NCBI GenBank assembly: GCA_947501315.1
Contig: CANMXH010000037.1
Span: 1 to 14,526 of the forward strand
DNA from: Caulobacteraceae bacterium
GTDB lineage: Bacteria; Pseudomonadota; Alphaproteobacteria; Caulobacterales; Caulobacteraceae
Direction of reading: 5' to 3'
Length of the DNA stretch: 14,526 nt
The notes below the pieces were generated by a model that saw nothing but the letters and a program-made list of their open reading frames with translations, searched no databases and was not told where the DNA came from. Position numbers and translations under genes: made by a program. Positions 1-8,004 of this stretch are shown here, in pieces. The stretch's first letter is position 1. Every line of letters starts with the position of its first letter.

Positions 1-192
1 GGCGACGCGGCGCTGCTGCGGGCGGCGGGCCTTCAGGCCGGGGATGTGATCCTCGCCGTCAACGGCCAGCCGCTGGACAGCCTGGAACGGATTGCGGCCC
101 TGCGCGGCCAGCTTGAGAACAGTTCGGGTGCCGAGCTCCGCTATGAGCGGGACGGAACGGTGCAGACCTCCACCATAGGAACCGGCCGATGA
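1..192 (+). CDS. gspC: Type II secretion protein GspC, C-terminal fragment (PDZ region)
   Basis: Only the last 63 codons are present; the gene begins upstream of the window. The reading frame is open from base 1 to the TGA at 190-192. The fragment contains a PDZ-type core (GDVILAVNGQPL, fragment residues 14-25) followed by a helix and a strand, as in the C-terminal PDZ domain of GspC proteins. GspC is an inner-membrane protein whose periplasmic part contacts the secretin GspD and takes part in substrate selection. The stop overlaps the gspD start in an ATGA (189-192), and the following genes are in canonical gsp order, which supports the call. A PDZ fragment alone would be ambiguous (proteases also carry it); context decides. 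Whether an HR domain and membrane segment precede it cannot be seen. Confidence 0.85.
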   Translation, partial: GDAALLRAAGLQAGDVILAVNGQPLDSLERIAALRGQLENSSGAELRYERDGTVQTSTIGTGR

Positions 193-2267
193 AGCGATCG
201 ACTCTGATCGGAGCGGCGATGGCCGCTGTTCTGACTGTCCAGGGCCCACTGGCGGCGGGCGCTGTCCTGGCCCAGACGGGCCAGACGCTGAATGTGCAGG
301 GTGCAGACATCCGCGCCTTCATCGAGGATGTGGCGCGTTCAACGGGGCGGACCTTCATCGTCGATCCGGGGGTTGCCGGGACGGTGACGGTGTCCAGCGA
401 CCGGCCGTTGAACAATACCCAGCTGTTCGAGATCTTCCTGTCGACCCTGCGGGCCAATGGGCTGGTGGTGATCCCGACGGCTTCCGGGGCCTACCGGATC
501 AGCCCGGCGCAGGGCGCGGCGCAGGGGCCCGCGACGGTCGGCTCGGAGCGGTTCTCGACCGAAGTGTTCCCGCTGAGAAACATCGGCGCGGCGGCGGCGG
601 TCGAGACGATCCGGCCGTTGGTAGGGCCACAGGGCCAGGTGCTGGCCAATCCCGGTGCCAACAGCGTGGTGGTGGCTGACTTCGCCGACAATCTGGTTCG
701 CATCCGGGCCCTCATCGGCCGGATCGACGTGGACCGGTCGGGGTTCGATGTGGTGACGCTGGAGAACTCCTCGGCGCGCGAGATCGCCGGTGTGCTCCAG
801 ACCGTGCTGACCCCGCCCGGCGGCCAGCCGGGGCAGGCGATGGTGTCTGTGACGCCGGTGGAGAGTTCCAATTCGATCGTGCTGCGCGGGGATCCGTCGG
901 CTATGGCGAGAATCCGTCCGCTGATCGAGGATCTGGACCGTCGGGCCGAGAGCGCCGATGACGTCAAGGTGGTCTTCCTGCAGCATGCCGACGCCGAGGC
1001 CCTGTTGCCGGTGCTGCAGCAGGTCGTCGGCCAGCCGGTGACGGCTGCCAGCGCCAATGCACCGGTTTCCGCCCCGGGCCGCGCGGGAAGCGAGGTAGCG
1101 GCCCCGGCCCCGGCCGCTGTCGTCCCGGCGGCACCGGTGGCCGGCCAGCGCGCCGTGATCGCCCGCTTCCCGGGTGCCAATGCCCTGGTGATCTCGGCCT
1201 CGGCGGAAACCCAGCGCATGCTCGCCGAGGTGATCCGCCAGCTCGATCAGCGCCGCCAGCAGGTGCTCATCGAGGCCATTGTGGTCGAGCTGTCCGACAA
1301 TGCCGTGCGCGAGCTGGGGGTGCAGTGGCTGCTGGCGGGTGAGGACGGCAGTCCTGTGGGCCTGACCAACTATTCCGATCGCGCCGCGCCGCTGGTCCCG
1401 CTGGCGGGTGGGGCGGCGGCCGGGCAGCTCGAGGCGGATGATCCCCTGCGTGAGCAACTGCAGGCCCTGGCGCTGAACACACTTCTGGGAGCCAACGGCT
1501 TTGTCGGCGGCGGTGGCGGCAGTATCGGCGACGGCCTTTTCGGCTTCATCATCAATGCCGCCAAGACGGATGCGGGCTCCAACCTGCTGCAGACCCCGTC
1601 GTTGATGACGCTGGACAATGAGGAGGCGACGATCCTGGTGGGTCAGGAGGTGCCGATCACGACCGGCGAGGCCCTGCTGGACGGAAACGCCAATCCATTC
1701 CGCACGACCCAGCGGCAGGACATCGGGGTCAAGCTGGTGGTGCGGCCGCAGATCAACGCCGGCGGCTCGATCACCCTGTTCCTGCGGCAGGAGGTGTCGA
1801 GCATCAACGGCCTCCTGTCCGCCAGTGCCCGGGATCTGGTGCTGAACAAGCGCGAGCTGGAGACCACACTGGTGGTCGATGACGGTGACATCGCCGTGGC
1901 CGGCGGACTGCTGGACCAGAATGACCGGTTGTCGGTCGACGGCTTGCCGGGGCTGGGCAACCTGCCGGTCGTCGGCAACCTGTTCCGCTCGACCAGCCGA
2001 CAGCGCGGACGGACCAATCTGATGGTGTTCATCCGCCCGACGATCCTGCGCAGCCCCGCCGATTCCCAGGCACTGGCCGCGGATCGCTGGGGCTATATGC
2101 GCGAGCAGCAGCTCCTCAACGCCCCCGGCGTCGAGCCGAGCCTGGACGAGATGCTGCGCGACTATATGCGCACCCAGCCACCGGCCGCGCCGGACCCCGT
2201 GGTCATCGCCCCGGTCGGCGAGGTCGCTGCTGCGCCCTTGCCACCGGTTGCCGCCTCGGGCGGGTGA
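189..2267 (+). CDS. gspD: Type II secretion secretin GspD
   Basis: Outer-membrane secretin, 692 residues, forming the multimeric channel through which folded exoproteins leave the periplasm. The N-terminus is a Sec signal peptide (basic start, hydrophobic stretch, cleavage probably near A-L-A-Q at about 26-29). N0 follows (about 33-105), then N1 (about 122-180), N2 (about 185-250) and N3 (about 258-352). N3 is interrupted by an Ala/Pro-rich linker at about 288-319. The secretin domain spans about 358-620. It opens with VLIEAIVVEL, has a glycine-rich gate loop (G440-G444) and the secretin signature VGQEVPI at 484-490. The C-terminus (about 640-692) is Ala/Pro-rich, with no lipobox and no obvious pilotin-binding helix. 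The ATG overlaps the gspC stop, with AGGA at 177-180 as a likely ribosome binding site. Family membership is certain; domain borders are approximate. Confidence 0.97.
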   Translation: MKRSTLIGAAMAAVLTVQGPLAAGAVLAQTGQTLNVQGADIRAFIEDVARSTGRTFIVDPGVAGTVTVSSDRPLNNTQLFEIFLSTLRANGLVVIPTASGAYRISPAQGAAQGPATVGSERFSTEVFPLRNIGAAAAVETIRPLVGPQGQVLANPGANSVVVADFADNLVRIRALIGRIDVDRSGFDVVTLENSSAREIAGVLQTVLTPPGGQPGQAMVSVTPVESSNSIVLRGDPSAMARIRPLIEDLDRRAESADDVKVVFLQHADAEALLPVLQQVVGQPVTAASANAPVSAPGRAGSEVAAPAPAAVVPAAPVAGQRAVIARFPGANALVISASAETQRMLAEVIRQLDQRRQQVLIEAIVVELSDNAVRELGVQWLLAGEDGSPVGLTNYSDRAAPLVPLAGGAAAGQLEADDPLREQLQALALNTLLGANGFVGGGGGSIGDGLFGFIINAAKTDAGSNLLQTPSLMTLDNEEATILVGQEVPITTGEALLDGNANPFRTTQRQDIGVKLVVRPQINAGGSITLFLRQEVSSINGLLSASARDLVLNKRELETTLVVDDGDIAVAGGLLDQNDRLSVDGLPGLGNLPVVGNLFRSTSRQRGRTNLMVFIRPTILRSPADSQALAADRWGYMREQQLLNAPGVEPSLDEMLRDYMRTQPPAAPDPVVIAPVGEVAAAPLPPVAASGG

Positions 2268-2274
2268 GACGTTC

Positions 2275-3819
2275 ATGATCACCCTGATCAATCCGACACT
2301 GCCCTATGGCTTTGCCAAACGGCACGGGGTGATCCTGCTGGATGCGGGTGAGATCGCCGTGGTGGGTCTGCGCGAGGGCGCGGATCCGTCGGCCCTGATC
2401 GAGACGCGGCGCGCGCTCGGCCGGCCACTCAGGGTCGAGGCGCTCGATCAGGCGACCTTCGACCGGCGGCTGTCGCAGGTCTATGCCGGCGATCATTTGA
2501 GCGCGACGGACGGTGACGATCTGGCGATGCCGTCGGGGCTGGAGAGCCTGATCGACGACATTCCGGCCGCTGCCGACCTGCTGGACACCGCCGACGACGC
2601 GCCGGTGATCCGGCTGATCAACGGTGTCATTGCCGAGGCCGTGCGGGCGGGGGCTTCGGACATCCATCTGGAGCCGTTCGAGACGGCGCTGACGGTGCGG
2701 ATGCGGATTGACGGGGTGTTGCGCGAGACGCTCTCGCTGAACCCGCGGATCACACCCCTGCTGGTGTCGCGCATCAAGGTGATGGCGCGCCTGGACATCG
2801 CCGAGAAACGCATTCCCCAGGACGGGCGCATCCCGCTGGCGCTGGGGGGCAAGACGCTGGACGTGCGCGTCTCGACCCTGCCGTCGCGGATGGGCGAGCG
2901 GGTGGTGCTGCGTATTCTGGACCGGGATCAGGCCGGGCTGACCCTCGACCGGCTGGGCATGGCCCCGGATGCGCTGGAGGCCTTCCGCGCGGCGCTGGGA
3001 GAGCCCAACGGCATCATCCTCGTCACCGGCCCGACCGGCTCGGGCAAGACCACCTCGCTCTATGCCGGCCTGTCGCTCCTGAACAACGCCACCCGCAATA
3101 TCCTCACGGTCGAGGATCCGGTGGAATACGCGATCGACGGGGTCGGCCAGACCCAGGTCAATCCCAAGGTCGGCATGACCTTTGCGGCCGGCCTGCGCGC
3201 CATCCTGCGTCAGGATCCGGACGTGGTCATGGTCGGCGAGATCCGCGATGTGGAGACGGCCCGGATTGCGGTCCAGGCGGCGCTGACCGGCCATCTGGTG
3301 CTGTCGACGGTGCACACCAACGATGCGGCGGGGGCGGTGACGCGGCTGAGGGACATGGGTGTTGAACCCTTCCTGCTGGCCTCGACCCTGCGGCTGATCG
3401 TGGCCCAGCGGCTGGTCCGTCGGCTTTGCGGTGACTGTCGACGGCCGGAGACGGCGGACAAGGCCACAGCCAGGCTGGCCGGGGTCAAGGTCGGTCAGAC
3501 CGTGTGGCGGGCGCAAGGCTGCGCCCACTGCGGTCAGACCGGCTATGTGGGCCGGGTGGGGCTGTATGAGGTGATCCGGGTCGATGACAAGGTGCGCCGA
3601 CTGATCGCCGCCGAGGCCGGGGAGGAGGCCATCAACGCCGCAGCCTTTGCCGGGGCCGGTTCCGGGACCCTGACCCGACGCGCCCGGGCCCTGGTGCTGG
3701 AGGGTGTCACCTCGGTCGAGGAGGCGGTGCGCGTGACGCGTCAGGAGACGGCCGAGGCCGCCGAAGAGCCGGCGTCTGCCGTCGCTGTCGTGAGCCCCGG
3801 GCGCGAGGACGCGGCCTGA
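2275..3819 (+). CDS. gspE: Type II secretion ATPase GspE
   Basis: Cytoplasmic hexameric ATPase that powers pseudopilus assembly, working with GspL and GspF. The 514-residue protein has an N1E/N2E-type N-terminal domain (about 1-110). The C-terminal ATPase shows Walker A GPTGSGKT at 252-259, Walker B with DVVMVGEIRD at 316-325, and a His box (TGHLVLSTVHTNDA) just after. A zinc-binding insert has C385-x2-C388 and C416-x2-C419, which is typical of GspE and absent from many retraction ATPases. I chose ATG 2275, 7 nt after the gspD stop, with GGGTGAG upstream. An in-frame TTG at 2248 would add nine residues and overlap gspD by 20 nt, and is less likely. The TGA shares its last base with the ATG of gspF (TGATG). 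Confidence 0.97.
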   Translation: MITLINPTLPYGFAKRHGVILLDAGEIAVVGLREGADPSALIETRRALGRPLRVEALDQATFDRRLSQVYAGDHLSATDGDDLAMPSGLESLIDDIPAAADLLDTADDAPVIRLINGVIAEAVRAGASDIHLEPFETALTVRMRIDGVLRETLSLNPRITPLLVSRIKVMARLDIAEKRIPQDGRIPLALGGKTLDVRVSTLPSRMGERVVLRILDRDQAGLTLDRLGMAPDALEAFRAALGEPNGIILVTGPTGSGKTTSLYAGLSLLNNATRNILTVEDPVEYAIDGVGQTQVNPKVGMTFAAGLRAILRQDPDVVMVGEIRDVETARIAVQAALTGHLVLSTVHTNDAAGAVTRLRDMGVEPFLLASTLRLIVAQRLVRRLCGDCRRPETADKATARLAGVKVGQTVWRAQGCAHCGQTGYVGRVGLYEVIRVDDKVRRLIAAEAGEEAINAAAFAGAGSGTLTRRARALVLEGVTSVEEAVRVTRQETAEAAEEPASAVAVVSPGREDAA

Positions 3820-5063
3820 TGGCGGCGTTCGACTATGTGGCGGTGGATGAGGCCGGGCGCACCGTCCGCGGGACGCTGACCGCCGTTGACGACGGCAGTG
3901 TGCGGGCCCTGCTGGCGCGACGCAGGCTGATGCCTCTGGATGTCACGGCGTCACGCGGTGCGGTTCGGAACAGCGACACCCCCGCTCGCAAGGGCGGGGT
4001 GTTGGGCCGGTTCGGTCCGGCACGCGGGGGTCTGGACCCGCGAACCCTGGCGCTGGTGACGCGCCAGCTGGCCACCCTCGTGACGGTTTCGCCGGTCGAG
4101 GAGGCGCTCCGGGCCATCGCCTTGCAGGCAGATCGTCCGGCCGTCCGGGCGGTGCTCGAGGGGGTGCATGGCGGGGTGATGGAGGGCCGGCGCCTGTCGG
4201 ACGCCATGGCCTTGCAGGGGCTGGCCTTTCCGCCCCTCTACCGGGCCATGGTCTCGGCGGGTGAGACCTCGGGCGCGCTGGCACCGATCCTGGAGCGGCT
4301 GGCCGACGGGCTTGAGCGCGACGAGGTGGTCCGCGGCAAGGTCATCACAGCCCTGGTCTATCCGGCGGTGCTGGCGGTCGTGGCCATCGGGGTGGTGATC
4401 GCCCTGATGACCTTCGTCGTGCCGCGCGTGGTGGATCAGTTCGACAGTATGAACCAGACCCTGCCGCTGCTGACGCGGCTGGTCATCGGCCTGTCGAACG
4501 GGATACGCGACTGGGGCTGGCTGGCGGCGCTGCTGCTGGCGGCGGCGGCGACGGGCGGTGTCTTCGCGCTTCGCAATCCGGCGATACGGCTGGCTGTCGA
4601 TACAGCCATCCTTCGCCTGCCCCTGATCGGGCGGCTGACGCGCGACCTTCACGGCGCGAAAATGGCTCGCACCCTGTCGACGATGATCACCGCCGGCCTG
4701 CCCGTGCTGGAGGGCCTGACGATTACGGCCCGCACCGTGTCCAACCGACGTCTGCGGCTTGCCACCGAGCGGATGGCCGAGGCCGTGCGCGAGGGCGGGG
4801 GGCTGTCGGCCGCCATGCGCCGGGCCGATGTCTTTCCGCCGATCCTGGTGACCATGACCGCCTCGGGCGAGGCCGGCGGACGGCTGGAGCCGATGCTGGA
4901 GCGCGCGGCGGAGTATCTGGAGCGGGAATTCTCGACCTTCACGGCCGTGATGCTCAGCCTGATCGAGCCGGCCATCATCGTGGTCATGGGTGGTGTGGTC
5001 GCCCTGATCGTCCTGTCCATCCTGCTGCCCATCCTGCAGATCAACACCCTGGCCATGGGGTGA
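3819..5063 (+). CDS. gspF: Type II secretion inner-membrane platform protein GspF
   Basis: Polytopic inner-membrane protein of the assembly platform, 414 residues, close to the usual length for GspF. It has two repeated T2SSF domains. The first (about 76-200) carries the SAGETSG.L signature at 146-153, and the second (about 278-402) carries the equivalent TASGEAGGRL at 347-356. Hydrophobic segments lie at about 175-201, 233-251 and 383-405, giving the three-helix topology of the family. The N-terminus (MAAFDYVAVDEAGR) is the typical GspF opening. Translation is coupled to gspE through a TGATG junction. The region between about residues 45 and 70 is low-complexity and basic. PilC of type IV pili is the nearest alternative, but the neighbours settle it as GspF. 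Confidence 0.97.
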   Translation: MAAFDYVAVDEAGRTVRGTLTAVDDGSVRALLARRRLMPLDVTASRGAVRNSDTPARKGGVLGRFGPARGGLDPRTLALVTRQLATLVTVSPVEEALRAIALQADRPAVRAVLEGVHGGVMEGRRLSDAMALQGLAFPPLYRAMVSAGETSGALAPILERLADGLERDEVVRGKVITALVYPAVLAVVAIGVVIALMTFVVPRVVDQFDSMNQTLPLLTRLVIGLSNGIRDWGWLAALLLAAAATGGVFALRNPAIRLAVDTAILRLPLIGRLTRDLHGAKMARTLSTMITAGLPVLEGLTITARTVSNRRLRLATERMAEAVREGGGLSAAMRRADVFPPILVTMTASGEAGGRLEPMLERAAEYLEREFSTFTAVMLSLIEPAIIVVMGGVVALIVLSILLPILQINTLAMG

Positions 5064-5072
5064 GGAGGAAGT
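5063..5072 (+). promoter_or_regulatory. Strong ribosome binding site of gspG
   Basis: GAGGAGGAAG lies directly before the ATG at 5073, starting within the gspF stop. It is the best Shine-Dalgarno match in the operon, which fits GspG being the major pseudopilin needed in the largest amount. It also fixes the gspG start and therefore its unusually long leader. Confidence 0.7.
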
Positions 5073-5591
5073 ATGTCTGTGTCTGATATCCGCCGAGCCG
5101 CGACCCGATTACTTGCCCGGGCTCCAGTCCCCGAATCCCGCCCCGTCGACCCGGAGTCCGGGCCGAACGAGGGCGCTCGCGGGAGACAGGGCTTTACCCT
5201 GGTCGAGATGATGGTCGTCGTGGTCATCATCGGCCTGCTGGCCACCGTCGTCGCCATCAATGTCCTGCCCAGCCAGGACCGGGCGATGGTGACCAAGGCA
5301 AAGGCCGATATCGCCACCCTCGAACAGGCGATCGAGACCTATCGTCTCGACAATCTCGACTTTCCTGCCGACCTGCAGGCGCTGGTCGCGGCCCCGCCAG
5401 GACTCGCCAGTCCCGACCGCTACCGCCCCGGCGGCTATGTCCGTCGTCTGCCGCAGGATCCCTGGGGCCAGCCGTACCAGTACCGCCGCCAGAGCGCGCG
5501 TGGCGGACAGTTCGACGTCTTCTCCTACGGTGCCGACCGAAAAGAGGGTGGCGAGGGCAATGACGCCGACCTCGGCAACTGGGAAGGCTAG
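5073..5591 (+). CDS. gspG: Major pseudopilin GspG
   Basis: Major subunit of the type II secretion pseudopilus, 172 residues as precursor. The prepilin peptidase site is G40/F41 (RQG-FTLVEMM) with Glu at mature position +5 (E45), followed by the hydrophobic helix (about 43-65). The C-terminal part has the GspG hallmarks: LPQDPWGQPY at 126-135 and the calcium-site region FSYGADRKEGGEGNDADLGNW at 150-170. The leader before cleavage is 40 residues, whereas most GspG leaders are about 6-10. No in-frame ATG, GTG or TTG lies between codon 3 and the cleavage site, and a strong ribosome binding site precedes ATG 5073, so the long leader appears real. It contains an arginine-rich amphipathic start and a Pro/Glu-rich spacer. 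The gene is 9 nt after gspF and 2 nt before gspH. Confidence 0.96.
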   Translation: MSVSDIRRAATRLLARAPVPESRPVDPESGPNEGARGRQGFTLVEMMVVVVIIGLLATVVAINVLPSQDRAMVTKAKADIATLEQAIETYRLDNLDFPADLQALVAAPPGLASPDRYRPGGYVRRLPQDPWGQPYQYRRQSARGGQFDVFSYGADRKEGGEGNDADLGNWEG

Positions 5592-5593
5592 GC

Positions 5594-6055
5594 ATGACGC
5601 CGGGCGCCAAGGTTCGCGCCGCCAACAGGGCCGGCTTCACCCTGGTCGAGCTGCTGATGGTGGTGGCCATCATCGGGCTCGCCGCCGGGGCGGTGGTCCT
5701 GTCTGTGCCCGACCCGCGGCCCTCGGTGGCCGAGGACGCCGAGCGGTTCGCCGCCCGCCTGAGCCGCGCCCGCGAGGAAGCCATACTGTCAAACCGGCCG
5801 GTCGCGGTCGATGCGACCGCTGCCGGCTATGGTTTCATGGTGTTCGACGGGGCTGCCTGGTCGGCGCTGGATGAGGGCCCGTTCCGCCCGGAAACCTGGA
5901 CAGCGGGCACGACGGTCGCGTCCTCCAGCGACCCCGTCCGCATCGTCTTCGACCCGACCGGCGTCGCCGACCCCGCCACCCTGACCCTGACCCGCGAACG
6001 TCACAGCCGAACCATCGCCGTCGACGGCGCGGGGGAGGTGACCCTTGATGGCTGA
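5594..6055 (+). CDS. gspH: Minor pseudopilin GspH
   Basis: Minor pseudopilin, 153 residues, probably near the pseudopilus tip. It has a 14-residue basic leader ending in G14/F15 (NRAG-FTLVELLMVVAII), Glu at mature +5 (E19), and one hydrophobic helix (about 17-38). A beta-rich C-terminal domain follows, with the SRAREEAILSNRPV segment (about 56-69) characteristic of GspH/FimT proteins. GGGAAGG at 5581-5587 is a plausible ribosome binding site. The 3' end overlaps gspI by 8 nt. The position between the major pseudopilin and gspI supports H rather than a type IV FimT protein. Confidence 0.93.
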   Translation: MTPGAKVRAANRAGFTLVELLMVVAIIGLAAGAVVLSVPDPRPSVAEDAERFAARLSRAREEAILSNRPVAVDATAAGYGFMVFDGAAWSALDEGPFRPETWTAGTTVASSSDPVRIVFDPTGVADPATLTLTRERHSRTIAVDGAGEVTLDG

Positions 6056-6434
6056 GGGCACACACGGGGTCGGCCCGGGCGACAGGGAGGGCTTTACGCT
6101 CATCGAGCTGCTCGTGGCTCTGGCGGTGTTCAGCCTCGCCGCCCTGGCCCTGCTCAACCTGTCCGGCGAGAACACCCGCTCGGCCGCCCGGGTCGAGGCC
6201 CGGACCCTCGGGGCTATCGTCGCCGAGAACCGCGCCGTCGAGGCCGTGATCGCGCCCTCCATCGCCGAGGGAACCACCAGCGGACAGACCCCGCTGGCCG
6301 ACCGTCTGTGGAGCTGGACCCAGACCGTGACCCGGACCCCGACGTCCGGCCTCCTGCGCATCCATATCGCCGTCCGGGACTCCGAAGGCCAGGCCGCCGA
6401 ACGCACGGTCTTCCGGTCAGGGACGCGACCATGA
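6048..6434 (+). CDS. gspI: Minor pseudopilin GspI
   Basis: Minor pseudopilin, 128 residues, which in the family forms the tip complex with GspJ and GspK. The leader is 15 residues ending in G15/F16 (REG-FTLIELLVALAVFSL), with Glu at mature +5 (E20). The remainder is short and matches the typical GspI length. I chose ATG 6048 over the adjacent in-frame TTG at 6045. GGGGGAGGTG at 6031-6040 gives about 7 nt of spacing to this ATG. The start lies inside the gspH 3' end (8-nt overlap) and the stop overlaps the gspJ ATG as ATGA, so translation is probably coupled on both sides. Confidence 0.93.
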   Translation: MAEGTHGVGPGDREGFTLIELLVALAVFSLAALALLNLSGENTRSAARVEARTLGAIVAENRAVEAVIAPSIAEGTTSGQTPLADRLWSWTQTVTRTPTSGLLRIHIAVRDSEGQAAERTVFRSGTRP

Positions 6435-7021
6435 GGCCGCGGACAGGCTTTACCCTGGTCGAGGTCATGATCTCGCTGATGATCTTCGCTGTGCTGGCGG
6501 CCGCAGGCGCGGCTGTCCTTGGCGGGGCCATCGACAACCGGTTTGCCGTCAAGGCCGCCAGCGACCGGGTCGGCGACCTGCAGAGGATGCGCGGCCTGTT
6601 GCGCGCCGATCTGGGCCAGGCCACAGCCCGTCGCTCGCGGGGGCCCACGGGGCGTCCGATGCCCCAACCCATCGTCGGTGCCGCTGCGCCCGGCGATCCT
6701 TTGCTCGTCCTGAACCGTGCCGGCTGGAGCAACCCCGGCGAACAGGCGCGGCCGTCGCTGCAACGGGTCGAGTACCGGCTGGTCGAGGAACGGCTGGAGC
6801 GACGCGTGTTCACGCATCTGGATGGAGCCCGCCCGGGACCGCCCCAGGTGCTCTATCGGGGCGTTCGCGATGTCACCGTGGAGTTTGTGCGTGACGGACA
6901 GGCGACCCCGGCCTTTATCTCCACGCTCGACCGGCCCCTGCCCGATGCCGTGCGGATCGGCATGACGGTCAAGGGCTATGGGCGGGTTGATCAGGTCTTC
7001 ATCGTCGGGAGCGGCCAATGA
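6431..7021 (+). CDS. gspJ: Minor pseudopilin GspJ
   Basis: Minor pseudopilin, 196 residues, a partner of GspI and GspK at the pseudopilus tip. The leader is very short, with cleavage at G6/F7 (MRPRTG-FTLVEVMISL) and Glu at mature +5 (E11). The hydrophobic helix (about 8-30) precedes a beta-rich domain with LQRVEYRLVEERLERRVF, the usual GspJ strand pair. The reading frame is open upstream to about 6308, but the ATG at 6431 overlaps the gspI stop (ATGA) and places the leader correctly, so the longer version is rejected. It overlaps gspK by ATGA at 7018-7021. Confidence 0.94.
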   Translation: MRPRTGFTLVEVMISLMIFAVLAAAGAAVLGGAIDNRFAVKAASDRVGDLQRMRGLLRADLGQATARRSRGPTGRPMPQPIVGAAAPGDPLLVLNRAGWSNPGEQARPSLQRVEYRLVEERLERRVFTHLDGARPGPPQVLYRGVRDVTVEFVRDGQATPAFISTLDRPLPDAVRIGMTVKGYGRVDQVFIVGSGQ

Positions 7022-8004
7022 GGCGTCGCGGGACCGAGCGGGAAGGCATGGCCCTGCTGACCGTACTGCTGCTGGTTGCGGTCATGTCCGTGGTCGCCGT
7101 GGCGATCCTTGATGATGTCCGCTTCTCGGTTCGACGGACAGCCAATGTCGAGTTCCAGAGTCAGGCCCAGTGGTATGCCGCAGGGGCGGAGAGTCTGGCG
7201 CAGGGCCAGATTGTGCGCCTCCTGGCCCGGGGACCCGCACGCACGCCGCTGCAGCCGGCGTGGAACGGGCGGCCGGTGAGCTTCCCGATCGAAGGAGGAA
7301 CCCTTACCGCCACGGTCACCGACGGCCAGGCCTGCTTCAATCTCAACAGTGTCGCCCTCGGATTCGGGGAGGATCTGATCGGGCGCCCGCTGGGGGCGGC
7401 GCAGTTCCGGGCGCTGGGCCGCGCGGTCGGGGTGGCTGACAGCCGGATGCGGGTGGTGGCCGATTCCCTGACCGACTGGCTGGACGCCGACACGACGCCT
7501 TCCCCGCTCGGGGCCGAGGACGGGGCCTATGCCGGTCTGGCCATCCCCTACCGGACGGGTGGGGCCATGCTGGTGGAGGTCAGCGAATTGCGGGCCGTCA
7601 AGGGCGTGGATGCCGGGACCTACCGCCGGCTGCGGCCCTTTCTCTGCGCCCTGCCGACCTCGCGCCTTTCGCCCCTGAACGTGAATACCCTGACGCCCGA
7701 GCAGGCACCCCTGCTGACCATGTTGACGAATGGCGCTGTCGGGGCGCAGCAGGCGCGGGCGGTCATCGCCTCCCGGCCGCGCGAAGGCTGGGCGGACGCC
7801 GCCGCCTTCTGGGCCCAGCCGTCCCTGGCCACGGTCCAGGTTGATCCGGAAGCCCGCGACCAGGTCACCGTCCTGACCCGCTTCTTCGACCTGAGGGTCG
7901 ATGTCGAACTGGGCGGCTCCCGCGCCGTCCGCACCGCCCTGCTGGAAGCCCGGTCCGACGGGCGTGTGCGCACTGTGATCCAACGCTGGACTCCCGAAGA
8001 ATGA
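7018..8004 (+). CDS. gspK: Minor pseudopilin GspK
   Basis: Large minor pseudopilin, 328 residues, thought to cap the pseudopilus. The leader ends in G10/M11 (EREG-MALLTVLLL). Mature position +5 is Thr rather than Glu, which is the normal exception for GspK and suits its place at the very tip. After the hydrophobic helix (about 12-30) come QAQWYAAGAE (49-58), CFNLNS (106-111), LTDWLDAD (151-158) and YAGLAIPYRT (171-180), followed by SPLNVNTLTPEQAPLL (218-233). These are family-typical, including the helical insertion that sets GspK apart from the other pseudopilins. C106 and C210 are in the periplasmic part and could form a disulfide (inference). ATGA overlaps link it to gspJ and gspL. Confidence 0.96.
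   Translation: MRRRGTEREGMALLTVLLLVAVMSVVAVAILDDVRFSVRRTANVEFQSQAQWYAAGAESLAQGQIVRLLARGPARTPLQPAWNGRPVSFPIEGGTLTATVTDGQACFNLNSVALGFGEDLIGRPLGAAQFRALGRAVGVADSRMRVVADSLTDWLDADTTPSPLGAEDGAYAGLAIPYRTGGAMLVEVSELRAVKGVDAGTYRRLRPFLCALPTSRLSPLNVNTLTPEQAPLLTMLTNGAVGAQQARAVIASRPREGWADAAAFWAQPSLATVQVDPEARDQVTVLTRFFDLRVDVELGGSRAVRTALLEARSDGRVRTVIQRWTPEE

Noticed and set aside
339..2291. A 650-residue open frame on the - strand opposite gspD
   Set aside because: It mirrors gspD codons in GC-rich DNA, its translation is rich in His, Gln, Arg and Gly with no recognisable domain, and gspD is certain.
2203..3528. A 441-residue - strand open frame opposite gspE
   Set aside because: Shadow of gspE in high-GC sequence; the translation has no domain.
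5437..5874. A 145-residue + strand frame spanning the gspG-gspH junction
   Set aside because: It is out of frame with two clear pseudopilins and its translation is Arg/Gly-rich without motifs.
6308..6430. Longer GspJ starting upstream inside gspI
   Set aside because: It would put about 47 residues before the cleavage site; the ATG at 6431 overlaps the gspI stop and gives a normal six-residue leader.
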